Of a stretch of DNA of 29,976 bases, positions 1-8,344 are shown piece after piece. Under the pieces are notes generated by a model. The model worked only from the letters and a program-made list of their open reading frames with translations, was not told where the DNA came from and searched no databases. Position 1 is the stretch's first letter; the number at the start of each line of letters is the position of its first letter. Origin of the DNA: JAKFDK01 sp036676195 (lineage in GTDB: Bacteria; Bacillota; Sulfobacillia; Symbiobacteriales; ZC4RG38). The stretch spans positions 1 to 29,976 of the forward strand of contig JAKFDK010000126.1 of NCBI GenBank assembly GCA_036676195.1, written 5' to 3'. The position numbers and the translations under genes were made by a program.

Positions 1-1131
1 GATCAGACCAAACCGTTCCGCCACCGGGATAAAGGCATCCGGGCCAACGACCTGGTCGCTGCCCGTCTGCATCCGGATCAGGGCCTCGTAATAGGCCACC
101 TCACCGCTGTTCAGGTTCACAATCGGCTGAAACTGAAAGAAGAACCGCCCTTCCCGCAGAGCTGATTTGATTTGCACCACTACGTGGTTGACTTCTGTCA
201 TGTTGTCCACCGGGTCCAATTCGGACTGGTACACCACCACCCGATTGCGGCCCTGGCCCTTGGCCGCATAGAGGGCCGAGTCAGCCAGAGCCATGGCCTT
301 GTGGGCATGCAGCCGGCCGTCCAGCGGAGCCACACCAATACTGACACTGGAGTGAAAGGTGTGGCTGGCAATATGAAATTGGAACTCGTTCACTGCCTGG
401 CGGATGCGCTCTGCCGTCAAACCGGCTTCCTGGATGCTGACCTGCTCCAGCAGTACGGCAAACTCGTCTCCCCCCAGCCGCACCAGCAGGTGCGGCTGGC
501 CTACCGTGTGCTGCAAATGGTTCGCGAGGGCGACCAACAACTGATCCCCGGCAAAATGCCCGAGAGAGTCGTTAACCATCTTGAAGTTATCCAGGTCCAG
601 GAGCAGCAACGCGCCCGCCTGCCCAGCCCAGGCTGCTTCGGCCACCCGTTGTAAGCGCTCTTCCAGGACCTGCCGGTTCGGCAGGTTCGTCAGGGCATCA
701 TGGGAAGCCAGGTGGCGAATCTGCTCCTCCTGCCGCCGCCGCTCGGTCACATCCTGCTTGATGGCAATTAGATATGTAACGCTCCCGCCCGGGCTCTTCA
801 CCGGGGTAATCGTTTGCTCTTCCACATAGACACTGCCGTCTTTTCGTTTGTTGTAGGTCTCACCCCGCCAGATATCTCCCTTTAGCACCGTCTCCCACAG
901 GTTCTGGAAGAAGGAATTCGCATGTACCCCTGAATTTAGCAGGCTGGGGGTCCGGCCAATGACCTCCCGGGCGGCATATCCGGTCAGTTGGGTGAAGGCC
1001 GGGTTGACCCACTGGATCAGTCCGGCCCGGTCAGTGATCACCACCGCGTTGGCCACCGCTTCCAGTGCGATGGTCTGCAGGTTCCTGACCACACTGGTTC
1101 GCTGCTGCAGCCGCCTGGGTACCTGGCCCAT
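1..1131 (-). CDS. PAS-GGDEF-EAL c-di-GMP signalling protein, C-terminus off the left edge
   Basis: Translating the minus strand from the ATG at 1131 gives 377 residues with no stop before the window edge. A PAS domain covers about residues 20-135 (ITDRAGLIQWVNPAFTQLTG). A GGDEF domain covers about 140-300 with an intact RLGGDEFAVLLE active-site motif near residue 219. The start of an EAL domain follows, with the YYEALIRM motif near residue 345. GGDEF domains make c-di-GMP and EAL domains hydrolyse it; both motifs look intact as far as visible, so the net activity cannot be told. A GGGGGAGAG ribosome site lies 6 bases before the ATG, and no signal peptide or membrane segment is visible. It is the last visible gene of the che operon that begins with a c-di-GMP riboswitch, so it may feed back on that operon. 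Most of the EAL domain is outside the window. Confidence 0.93.
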   Translation of the reverse strand, partial: MGQVPRRLQQRTSVVRNLQTIALEAVANAVVITDRAGLIQWVNPAFTQLTGYAAREVIGRTPSLLNSGVHANSFFQNLWETVLKGDIWRGETYNKRKDGSVYVEEQTITPVKSPGGSVTYLIAIKQDVTERRRQEEQIRHLASHDALTNLPNRQVLEERLQRVAEAAWAGQAGALLLLDLDNFKMVNDSLGHFAGDQLLVALANHLQHTVGQPHLLVRLGGDEFAVLLEQVSIQEAGLTAERIRQAVNEFQFHIASHTFHSSVSIGVAPLDGRLHAHKAMALADSALYAAKGQGRNRVVVYQSELDPVDNMTEVNHVVVQIKSALREGRFFFQFQPIVNLNSGEVAYYEALIRMQTGSDQVVGPDAFIPVAERFGLI

Positions 1132-1251
1132 GGTACTCTCTCCCCCGATGTGATCATCGTCGACCGGGCAACGCAAACGGGCCGATCACCACCCCCACGA
1201 CCAGCCGGTCAATGGGCAGCGGCCCTCTAACCCAGGTCGGCCGGAATTCAC

Positions 1252-1461
1252 CTATCCGTGTCTGCGGAGGCCGCTCCGCCCCCGCCTGGTGCGCCGTGCC
1301 TGCCCGGATGGTAACAGCGCTGCCAGGATCGTATCCACCAGCAGTCGCCACCACCGGGGCAGCCGGTGGTGGTCGGAAAGTCGCCGGATCCGCTGTCTGT
1401 GCAGCCGCGATCCCAGTGCAGCCCGCTCCTGCGGCTGCACTTCATCCATGGTTCTTGGCAC
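1252..1461 (-). CDS. Possible small basic protein between the Hpt-CheW and GGDEF genes
   Basis: This GTG-started reading frame of 69 codons lies in the 485-base gap between the Hpt-CheW gene and the PAS-GGDEF-EAL gene. An AGGTG ribosome site lies 5 bases before the GTG, and an ATG follows four codons later. The product is rich in Arg and Trp, with a short hydrophobic stretch (WWRLLVDTILAALL) and a basic tail. No family is recognised. The codons look plausible for this genome, but short open frames are common in GC-rich DNA, so the call is tentative. The rest of the gap (1132-1251 and 1462-1616) shows nothing else convincing. Confidence 0.3.
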   Translation of the reverse strand: MPRTMDEVQPQERAALGSRLHRQRIRRLSDHHRLPRWWRLLVDTILAALLPSGQARRTRRGRSGLRRHG

Positions 1462-1616
1462 AGTGGCACCTCACTACGTTTCGGTTGATTGATCCGAACG
1501 GTCCAGGACGGTTTCAGGGCATGACCGCCCCCGCTACCCATCTGATGTTCTCCCAACGGATTCCAGTGGCTCTCCCCCGATACAAATGCCCAAGGAAGGA
1601 TGATGGGGAGGGGCTT

Positions 1617-2411
1617 CTATCCGGCCCGTTCCACACGATCCAGCGCCGCCCCCAGGTCCAGTAGAGCAACCGGGTTACCCTGGTGAAAAATAATCTGTCC
1701 TGTCCACTTGCCATTTTCCTGAATTGCCCCTGTGGTGACAAGGGCCGTCACACCGAGCACCCGCCGCACCCCCAGGGCGACCCGCCCACGACCGTGTGGC
1801 ACCAGCACCAGGTGTTCCACGTCACCAGGTTCGCCACCCAGTTTGTGGCAAAGGTCTACCTGCGGTATCACGTTACCACGGAGATTGACCAGCCCCGTAA
1901 TGGCGGCTTCCACATGGGGCAGAGGGGTAATGGGCACTGGCCGGGTAACCTCTACCACCTGCTCTACGGGCAGGGCCATGGTCAGGTGGCCCACCTCAAA
2001 CAGGAGATAACGGTGTTCGTCCAGGTCCGGATTTTCCTCGCTTTCGGATTCGATATCTTCCGTTCGGATTGCAGCATCGGCCGTCAGATCCCGCATCAGG
2101 GTTCTTAACTGGTCTACGCCTGATAGCAGGTCATTCATGGTCTCGCTGTCAAGGTAAGCCCGTCCGTTGCCCACTTCAACCAACCGGTTCTCCAGCCCAT
2201 GTGCCAGATCAGCCATTTCCTTGAACCCGAAATAGCTACTGCTGCCCTTGATGGTATGCATTGCCCTCATGATGTCTCGGATTACAGTCGAGTCATCCGG
2301 CGCTGCCTCCAGGTGAAGCAACCCCCCTTCGGCCACCTGCAGGTGTTCAGAGGTTTCCGTCAGAAAGTCCTGCAGTAAGGAAGTCTGCTCTTCGTTCAGT
2401 GGCATGGCCAT
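1617..2411 (-). CDS. Hpt (CheA P1-like) fused to CheW domain
   Basis: The 264-residue protein has two parts. Residues about 8-110 form a histidine phosphotransfer domain with the phospho-accepting motif at His52 (MRAMHTIKGSSSYFGF). The following helix MADLAHGLENRLVEV is typical of CheA P1 domains. Residues about 135-262 form a CheW/P5-like domain (YLLFEVGHLTMALPVEQVVEV, then GLVNLRGNVIPQVDL). An acidic linker joins them. The CheA of this operon lacks P1, so this protein is the likely phosphoacceptor in trans, and its CheW part would place it in the receptor-kinase array. The layout matches the P1-P5 layout of Rhodobacter sphaeroides CheA3, which is phosphorylated by a P1-less CheA4. An AAAGGAGG site precedes the ATG at 2411 by about 11 bases. 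The domains are clear; the trans-phosphorylation role is inferred. Confidence 0.92.
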   Translation of the reverse strand: MAMPLNEEQTSLLQDFLTETSEHLQVAEGGLLHLEAAPDDSTVIRDIMRAMHTIKGSSSYFGFKEMADLAHGLENRLVEVGNGRAYLDSETMNDLLSGVDQLRTLMRDLTADAAIRTEDIESESEENPDLDEHRYLLFEVGHLTMALPVEQVVEVTRPVPITPLPHVEAAITGLVNLRGNVIPQVDLCHKLGGEPGDVEHLVLVPHGRGRVALGVRRVLGVTALVTTGAIQENGKWTGQIIFHQGNPVALLDLGAALDRVERAG

Positions 2412-2452
2412 TACTTGCCTGGCCTCCTTTCCGCGGCATGCAGTATCAGTTG

Positions 2453-3691
2453 TCAGGTGGCTGGCAACTGATGGGTCATGTGTTGGAACAAATCGACTGA
2501 TTGGCAGAGGTCACTGGCCACCCCCTGAATCGACCGAGTAGCCGCGCTGAGCTGATCGGTCTGTTTGGTGGTATCGGCAATAATATCCCTGGTGAGGGCT
2601 AAAATGTGCTGATCTGCCTGGGTCAGGTCATCAATTCCGGCGGCGACATGCGTTGTGGTGACGGTGACAATACCACCCATAACTCGTTCCAGATCATCAG
2701 CCGTATCCCGGATTTCGCCGGTATGGCCAGCCATATCACTAATGCTGGCAGCCACCTGGCTGACCCCCGCTTCAATGATCGAAAGCGTCTCCACCGCTTC
2801 CCGAGATCTGGTCAGGCTCTGCGTCACCGCCACGGTGGCCTGTGTGATGCCAGCCATACTCTCCTCCACGCCACGTACGATTTGCCGTACCAGCATGGCG
2901 ATTTCCCTGGAAGCGGTGGCCGTCTGATCGGAAAGTTTTCGGACTTCCTGGGCCACTACGGCAAACCCGCGGCCGTGTTCTCCGGCCCGGGCGGCTTCAA
3001 TGGCTGCGTTCAGAGCCAGGAGATTGGTTTGCCGGGCAATCCCTTCCACCACCCCGATCATGGCGCCGATCCGTTCTGTTTCGGTGCCCAGGTGGTTAAT
3101 CATGGCGGCTGACCTTTTCATGATAGTTTCCAACTCGGTCATATTCGTGGCCACGGTGAGGACCTGATCATTGCCCTGGCGGGTGGATGCAACTGCCTGT
3201 TCTGAAGAAGTCACCACAGCACCGGCCTGCTGCGACAGATCGCGGACAGATATCGCCAGACTGACGAAGCGAGCCTCACCTTCCTGCATCAGATGCGCCT
3301 GTTCTGCAGCGCCGTTTGTCATGGTCTGCAGATGGTCATTTGCTCTGGTTACTGCCTTCAGTAGATCGTCCATACGACCCACCTGCTCTTTGTGGTGCGA
3401 TGCCAGGCTGTGGATTAAGGGCAGCAATGACTGGTCCAGGACATTGTCTTTTAGCTCCCGAGCAGATTCAGCCACCATTTGAATCCACTCACCGGCCAGT
3501 GCTGCGGCAGGCGCAGTTGCAATGACGGACAGCGGGTCAACCGGCGGAGTCAGGGTCGGTTGACCCGCTCTTCGAGATCTGGGGCGGAGCAAACCCCCGA
3601 GGATACGCAAGAAGGTACGCAGAGATGTGCCCAGGCGTGAAACACCCTCGTGGCCATTGGAGGCCGCCGGCCTGTTCAGCGGTACGGACAT
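2453..3691 (-). CDS. Soluble methyl-accepting chemotaxis protein (MCP2)
   Basis: The start chosen is the ATG at 3691, with a GGCGGGG-type site 5 bases after the cheY stop. An in-frame start at 3727 would overlap cheY. The 412-residue protein ends in a standard MCP signalling domain. The hairpin tip is at about residues 217-245 (RQTNLLALNAAIEAARAGEHGRGFAVVAQEVR, split here only by its usual motif parts: TNLLALNAAIEAARAG and GRGFAVVAQEVR). The N-terminal 80 residues are basic and proline-rich, with one weakly hydrophobic stretch (FLRILGGLL) too short for a membrane span. No HAMP, PAS or periplasmic domain is seen, and no C-terminal CheR-tethering pentapeptide (NWETF type). It should be a cytoplasmic receptor or adaptor that forms trimer-type arrays with CheA and CheW. 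Its signal is unknown. Confidence 0.9.
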   Translation of the reverse strand: MSVPLNRPAASNGHEGVSRLGTSLRTFLRILGGLLRPRSRRAGQPTLTPPVDPLSVIATAPAAALAGEWIQMVAESARELKDNVLDQSLLPLIHSLASHHKEQVGRMDDLLKAVTRANDHLQTMTNGAAEQAHLMQEGEARFVSLAISVRDLSQQAGAVVTSSEQAVASTRQGNDQVLTVATNMTELETIMKRSAAMINHLGTETERIGAMIGVVEGIARQTNLLALNAAIEAARAGEHGRGFAVVAQEVRKLSDQTATASREIAMLVRQIVRGVEESMAGITQATVAVTQSLTRSREAVETLSIIEAGVSQVAASISDMAGHTGEIRDTADDLERVMGGIVTVTTTHVAAGIDDLTQADQHILALTRDIIADTTKQTDQLSAATRSIQGVASDLCQSVDLFQHMTHQLPAT

Positions 3692-3696
3692 AAACT

Positions 3697-4065
3697 TTAC
3701 CCCGCCTTCAGAAGGGTCCGGACGCATTCCAGAAGTTTTTCCGGCGGGGTCGGCTTGATCAGGTAGAGGTTGGCCCCAGCCTGAGTGGCACGCTTGATCT
3801 CTTCCGGTCCGCTGTTCGAGGAGAGGACGATGATGGGTGCAGACCGGTAATGTGGATCGTGGCGCAGGTGACTCAACAGTTCCATACCATCCATCTGCGG
3901 CATATTCATATCTGTAATGATCAGATCGCAGGGTGACTGAAAGAGCTTTTCCAGGGCCTGGGCCCCATTATCGGCGTTATCAATGCTGTACCCGGCCTGA
4001 GCCAGGACCGACGTGATCATCTTTCGAGTGATATTCGAATCATCCACAACCATGATCCGTTTCAA
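3697..4065 (-). CDS. cheY: CheY-like single-domain response regulator
   Basis: The 122-residue protein is a stand-alone receiver domain. The acidic pocket is Asp8-Asp9, the phospho-acceptor is Asp52 (LIITDMNMPQMDG), the switch Ser is Ser82 (VLSSNS) and the conserved Lys is Lys104 (LIKPTPPEKL). Its ATG overlaps the cheR stop, so the two are probably translationally coupled. It is the expected output of the kinase, receiving phosphate from the His of the Hpt-CheW protein. No FliM or other target is in the window, so motor control versus another output, such as c-di-GMP turnover or type IV pili, cannot be decided. No CheC, CheX or CheZ phosphatase gene is present nearby. Confidence 0.94.
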   Translation of the reverse strand: MKRIMVVDDSNITRKMITSVLAQAGYSIDNADNGAQALEKLFQSPCDLIITDMNMPQMDGMELLSHLRHDPHYRSAPIIVLSSNSGPEEIKRATQAGANLYLIKPTPPEKLLECVRTLLKAG

Positions 4066-4979
4066 CTGCCCGTCCCTCCTGTTGTACTTGGCTTAAAATA
4101 CACAAATCCTGCCCCTACACGCCGCAATTCAAAGGCTCGGGACATGCGAGCCATGGATTCAGAGGCGCCCAGGAACACGTGTCCACCGCTGACCAGGGAG
4201 TCATAGAGGAGGTCTGCCACCTGGCGTCGGCTACAGTCATCAAAATAGATCAAAGCATTACGGCAAAAGATGATATCGTAAGCTCCCCGAACCTCACTGC
4301 CAGGCTGCATCAGATTGGAATACGTGAAGTGAACCCGCGACTGACACGGATGGTGGAATTGCCAAAACCGGCCGGTTTGCCTGAAGTAACGCGCCATAAT
4401 GGCAGGCGGTACATCTCGCAGTTCTCGTTCCGTATACAGGGCGGACTGTGCTACTTTGAGGCAGGAGGGGCTGATGTCAGATGCGGTGATCTTCCAGTCC
4501 ATTTCGCAATTACGACGCTCAAACTCTTCGTTAATCAGAATGGCCAGGGTATACGGCTCGCACCCAACAGAGCAAGCCGCACTCCAGATACGCAGGCGGG
4601 CATAAGGAAGATCCAGCTTGTCGGTCACCAGTTCACTCAGGACCGAGCTGAAGACAGCCAGCTGTGGCGCGTCACGAAAAAAATAGGTTTCATTAATCGT
4701 TATTGCATCAATAAGAAGCCGCAATTCGTCCGGCTCCAGAATCAGGCGTTGGAGATAATTCCGCGGGCTGAGTTCCACTAACTCTTCCCGGCGGTCCCGC
4801 AGGTGGGTTTCCACCACATCCCGTCTGGCTGCTTCCAGGACCAGCCCCGACACGTTATAGACCAGTTGGCAAATCGCCTGGTACTCCACATCGGTCAGGA
4901 CCCATTCGGGAACGGCGGCACCCACGGGTAATCTCAAACGGCTTCCCCCTCCACTACCGCTTCTAGATCCGAACGCCAT
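4062..4979 (-). CDS. cheR: CheR chemotaxis protein methyltransferase
   Basis: CheR uses S-adenosylmethionine to methylate Glu residues on MCPs. The N-terminal helical domain (about residues 25-100) is followed by the INETYFFRD motif. The SAM-binding Rossmann fold follows, with WSAACSVGCEPYTLA in the position of the usual GCSTGEEPY, and then the IIFCRNALIYFD motif. The first Glu of the usual GEEPY is Cys here. The start is uncertain. ATG 4979 lies inside the 3' end of the HEAT gene (46-base overlap, weak GAGG site). A GTG at 4925, 8 bases past the HEAT stop, would give a protein 18 residues shorter. The gene overlaps cheY at its 3' end. With CheB and CheD it forms the adaptation set for the two MCPs of the operon. 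Confidence 0.93.
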   Translation of the reverse strand: MAFGSRSGSGGGSRLRLPVGAAVPEWVLTDVEYQAICQLVYNVSGLVLEAARRDVVETHLRDRREELVELSPRNYLQRLILEPDELRLLIDAITINETYFFRDAPQLAVFSSVLSELVTDKLDLPYARLRIWSAACSVGCEPYTLAILINEEFERRNCEMDWKITASDISPSCLKVAQSALYTERELRDVPPAIMARYFRQTGRFWQFHHPCQSRVHFTYSNLMQPGSEVRGAYDIIFCRNALIYFDDCSRRQVADLLYDSLVSGGHVFLGASESMARMSRAFELRRVGAGFVYFKPSTTGGTGS

Positions 4980-5605
4980 GACGCCTCAGCGCGGATCAAT
5001 TCCACTATGGGCTCCTCGGTGACCATCTGTAGCAGGCTCCACACTGTCTGGGCGGTGCCAATCCGGGGAATGGCGGCGGCTATGGCATAGCGCACCCAAA
5101 CTTCCGGTTCTGCCTGGAACTGATCCAGCAGGGCATCGGCCGCATCAGCACTGCCCAGGGCGGCCAGAGCACCGGCCACTGCTGCCCGGACCACTGGGTC
5201 CGGGTCCGCCACCCGTCGAAGCAGGGGCGGGCCGGCCACCCGATATTCCCCACGGGCGAGGACTTCGGCCGCCATCTTCCGTAGTTCCCGATCCGGGTGT
5301 TCGAGCAGTTCCACCAGAACCGGGCCGGCAGCAGTCTCCAGTGCAATGAGCACATCCAAAGCCATACTGCGCGGGCGGATTTCCGCATGCCCCAGCAGGG
5401 CAACTACGGCTCGGGCCACTGCCTCCCCGCCGATTTCCAGGAGGCTGTGCATGGCTGCATCAGCCACTGAACCGGCATCGGTCAGCCCCACGACCAGGAC
5501 GTTAATGACATCCTGGCTCGGGTGTCGGACCAGATCGCGCATGGCAGTGCGGCGCCGGCCAGCGTCGGGGTGCCGGGCCTGATCAATGAGTGTTTGCAGA
5601 TTCAT
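4934..5605 (-). CDS. HEAT-repeat protein of the che operon
   Basis: The 223-residue protein is built of paired helices of about 30 residues each, with the typical HEAT spacing. Examples are DAGRRRTAMRDLVRH, DRELRKMAAEVLARG and DPVVRAAVAGALAALGSADA, and Ala, Leu and Val are abundant. It carries no enzyme motif, signal peptide or membrane span. HEAT repeats make curved protein-protein binding scaffolds. Such genes occur in some chemosensory operons of alternative function, where the role is poorly known. The ATG at 5605 overlaps the cheA 3' end by 23 bases and has a GGGAGG site 8 bases upstream. Its place between cheA and cheR suggests that it binds a kinase, receptor or CheR partner; this is inference. 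Confidence 0.88.
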   Translation of the reverse strand: MNLQTLIDQARHPDAGRRRTAMRDLVRHPSQDVINVLVVGLTDAGSVADAAMHSLLEIGGEAVARAVVALLGHAEIRPRSMALDVLIALETAAGPVLVELLEHPDRELRKMAAEVLARGEYRVAGPPLLRRVADPDPVVRAAVAGALAALGSADAADALLDQFQAEPEVWVRYAIAAAIPRIGTAQTVWSLLQMVTEEPIVELIRAEASWRSDLEAVVEGEAV

Positions 5606-7265
5606 GGACCATGCCTCCCTGCTGCTCCGAATCAGGCACGAGTGTAACCGGATCCAAAATCAGGCTGACCCGGCCGTCCGCCAGAATCGCCGCTCCTGCC
5701 ACGCCGGGAAGTCGCCCAACGAATTCACCCAGCGGTCGCACGACGATTTCGCCCAGTCCGCGCAGGCTGTCCACAACCAGCCCGGCCTCTTGCAGGCCGG
5801 TTGACAAGAGCAGAGCACTGCTGCCTGTCCCCCGGATATTCCACCATTCCCGGTTCAGGTCAACCAGCGGCACTAGCCGTTCCTGGTGGCGCAGGACCGA
5901 TCCGAGCAGCATGCGGTTTTCGTCGGTCAGCCGCACTACCCCCCGCAGGCTGGTCATGGGTACGGCTATGGTCGAATTGCCAACGTCGGCCAGCATGACC
6001 TGAAGGATCGAGACAGTCAGCGGCAGCCGGATGGTCAGCCTGGTGCCGTGTCCGACTTTGGTGTTCAGGCTGATGGTGCCGCGCAGCCGTTCCACGTTGA
6101 CCCTGACCACGTCCATTCCGACGCCGCGGCCGGATATGTCCGTAATGGTGGCCGCAGTCGAAAAACCGGGCAGGAAGATCAGTTGTAGCGCTTCCTGCTC
6201 GGATAAGCCTGCTGCCACTTCGGCCGAGATCAGCCCCCGTTCAACTGCCTTGGCCCGGACTCGGCCGCTATCGATGCCCCGGCCGTCGTCTTCAACTTCA
6301 ATAATGATTTCGTCGCCCTGGTCATAGGCCCGCAGGGTAATGGTACCGACCCGGGCTTTGGCCGCCTGGCGCCGCTCGGCTTCGGTTTCGATCCCGTGGT
6401 CGGCGGCGTTGCGGATCAGGTGTAGCAGGGGATCGGCCATTTCCTCGGCAATGGCTTTGTCCAGCAGAGTGTCTTCTCCCTCACGTTGCAGTACCAGCCG
6501 CTTGCCGGTATTGCCCTGCAGGTCCCGCACCAGACGGGTGAAGCGCCGGAAGAGTGTACCTACCGGTACCATCCGCAATTCAGTGGCCTGTTCCTGCAAC
6601 TGGGTGGACACTCCTGACAACTTGGCAACTGAGCGCCGCAGGGACTGAACCAGGGTGCGGCTTGTCTCCTCTGTACAAGCGGTTTCCAGATGTGTGGTCA
6701 GTTCGATCAACTGGGCCTTTTCCACAGCCAGTTCGCCTACCAGATTACTGAGAGCATCCAGACGTTCCAGGTCAACCCGGATTGATTTTTGTTCCGCCAC
6801 CGATTGCAGGTCGGCCGAAGCCGCCGTTTCAGATCGTTCTGCCCTGGGGACAGGCGCCGCCTCAACGGTGGCGGGAGTGGGATCTTCATACTGTGGTGGT
6901 ACTTCCCACACGGCCCAAACGTCATTCCCACCTGCCGGGCCGGTGATTTGGCTCTGAATTTGTTCCCATAGGGCAGTGGTCCGCAGGGTCAGCCGGAACT
7001 CATGTAACTCCGCTTCGGAGGCAATGACGAAGTTAGGGTAAAACCAGACGATTTCGCCCAACTCCAATAGAGCGGTGTAAATGAGATTGGCCTGCATGCC
7101 ACGCAGGTTGCTCTGCGGTGTAAAGGTCACCAGGATACCGATATCCCGTGCCGGCTGGCTATCCGGGGGAGGCGCAGCCTCGGGCGCTTCACCCGCGGGA
7201 TTTGGCGGTGAGCCATCTTGCATCCAATGGTTGAAGGACGTTAGTAATGAAAAGACCCATTTCAT
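5583..7265 (-). CDS. cheA: CheA-type histidine kinase lacking the P1 (Hpt) domain
   Basis: The 560-residue protein starts with a short proline-rich leader, followed by a P2-like CheY/CheB-docking domain at about residues 40-122 (IGILVTFTPQSNLRGMQANL). The P3 dimerisation helices (RVDLERLDALSNLVGELAVE) come next. The P4 ATP-binding domain follows, with an N box (HLIRNAADHGIE), G1 box (VEDDGRGID) and G2-type box (DISGRGVGMDVV). It ends in a P5 CheW-like domain. Ordinary CheA proteins begin with a P1 domain carrying the phosphorylated His in an H-x-x-KG motif; none exists here. The ATG overlaps the cheB stop and has no open frame upstream that could hold P1. The kinase therefore needs a phosphoacceptor in trans, most likely the Hpt-CheW protein at 1617-2411. 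Loss of P1 is seen directly; the partnership is inferred. Confidence 0.95.
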   Translation of the reverse strand: MKWVFSLLTSFNHWMQDGSPPNPAGEAPEAAPPPDSQPARDIGILVTFTPQSNLRGMQANLIYTALLELGEIVWFYPNFVIASEAELHEFRLTLRTTALWEQIQSQITGPAGGNDVWAVWEVPPQYEDPTPATVEAAPVPRAERSETAASADLQSVAEQKSIRVDLERLDALSNLVGELAVEKAQLIELTTHLETACTEETSRTLVQSLRRSVAKLSGVSTQLQEQATELRMVPVGTLFRRFTRLVRDLQGNTGKRLVLQREGEDTLLDKAIAEEMADPLLHLIRNAADHGIETEAERRQAAKARVGTITLRAYDQGDEIIIEVEDDGRGIDSGRVRAKAVERGLISAEVAAGLSEQEALQLIFLPGFSTAATITDISGRGVGMDVVRVNVERLRGTISLNTKVGHGTRLTIRLPLTVSILQVMLADVGNSTIAVPMTSLRGVVRLTDENRMLLGSVLRHQERLVPLVDLNREWWNIRGTGSSALLLSTGLQEAGLVVDSLRGLGEIVVRPLGEFVGRLPGVAGAAILADGRVSLILDPVTLVPDSEQQGGMVHESANTH

Positions 7266-8341
7266 CGAAGTGCATACACCCCTTCAGCGATAGCTGCCGC
7301 AATGCGGTCATGTGGCTCCACCACTGCGACGGCTCCTTCTTCAATGGCAGCCCCCGGCATGCCGAAGATGACGGCGCTCTCTTCCGATTCCGCAATGGTG
7401 TGTCCACCTGCCAGCTTGATGGCCTTCATGCCTGCCGCTCCGTCCCGCCCCATACCGGTCATGATCACGCCAACGGCCCCGGTGCCATAGACACGTGCTA
7501 CCGAAAGCATCATCACATCCACCGCGGGTCGAAAGTGGGTGTTGGCCGGTTCGAGGGACAGCCTGGCCCTTGGCTGTCCCCCGGACCGAAGGGGCGGCAC
7601 CGCAATCAGGTGGTAATCGCCGGGGGCCAGGTAGATCCGGCCGGGCAACAGGTCCCCACCGTCTTCCGCTTCCCTACAGGGGAGCGGGCCCACACTATCC
7701 AGGCGGGCGGCGTAGCTACGGGTAAATTGGGGTGGCATATGCTGCACGTACAGAATGGGGGCCGGGAAATCAGCCGGTAATCGGGCCACCATCTCCACCA
7801 CGTTTCGGGGACCGCCGGTGGAGGCTCCCAGGGCAACACACATGTGCCGTTTACCTGGTGTACGGACTGGTGTGCGATGCCAGGGCAGCGGCGGCACCGG
7901 CTGCGCCAGCTTTGCCGTCGGGCAAGGGCGGCCCCGGACCCGTGCCCCGGCAGCATTCAGAACCCGGGCAACCAGATCTTTCTCCTGCTCGCGCAGGTCA
8001 AAACCATGGCTACCATTGAGCTTACCCACGCAATCCACTGCTCCGGCCTCCAGGCAAGCCAGGGTAATGGGTGCGGCTTCCTGGGTACGTGCGCTGACCA
8101 TGACCACCGGGGTTGGGCTTTTGGCCATTATTGCCTTCAGGGTCTCCAGGCCGTCCTTTCCGGGCATGTCCATGTCCAGTGTGACTACGTCCGGTTGATG
8201 TTGACGTACCAGTTGCAGCCCCTCATCGCCATTTTTGGCCATACCCACTACTTCACACCTGTGGCGGGTTAAAATATCCCGCAGGATGCGCCGGGAGAAA
8301 GCTGAATCATCGATGACCACAACCCGGACCCTGGCAAACAC
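7262..8341 (-). CDS. cheB: CheB protein-glutamate methylesterase with receiver domain
   Basis: The 359-residue protein joins an N-terminal receiver to a C-terminal methylesterase/deamidase domain. The receiver has acidic residues Asp11-Asp12 and phospho-acceptor Asp56 (VVTLDMDMPGKDG). The catalytic triad of the esterase is Ser174 (LGASTGGP), His201 (YVQHMPP) and Asp300 (TGMGRDGA). Length and order are standard for the family. It removes methyl groups added by CheR to MCPs and is activated by phosphorylation. It starts three bases after the cheD stop and overlaps cheA by four bases, so the genes are tightly coupled. Confidence 0.97.
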   Translation of the reverse strand: MFARVRVVVIDDSAFSRRILRDILTRHRCEVVGMAKNGDEGLQLVRQHQPDVVTLDMDMPGKDGLETLKAIMAKSPTPVVMVSARTQEAAPITLACLEAGAVDCVGKLNGSHGFDLREQEKDLVARVLNAAGARVRGRPCPTAKLAQPVPPLPWHRTPVRTPGKRHMCVALGASTGGPRNVVEMVARLPADFPAPILYVQHMPPQFTRSYAARLDSVGPLPCREAEDGGDLLPGRIYLAPGDYHLIAVPPLRSGGQPRARLSLEPANTHFRPAVDVMMLSVARVYGTGAVGVIMTGMGRDGAAGMKAIKLAGGHTIAESEESAVIFGMPGAAIEEGAVAVVEPHDRIAAAIAEGVYALR

Positions 8342-8344
8342 GTC

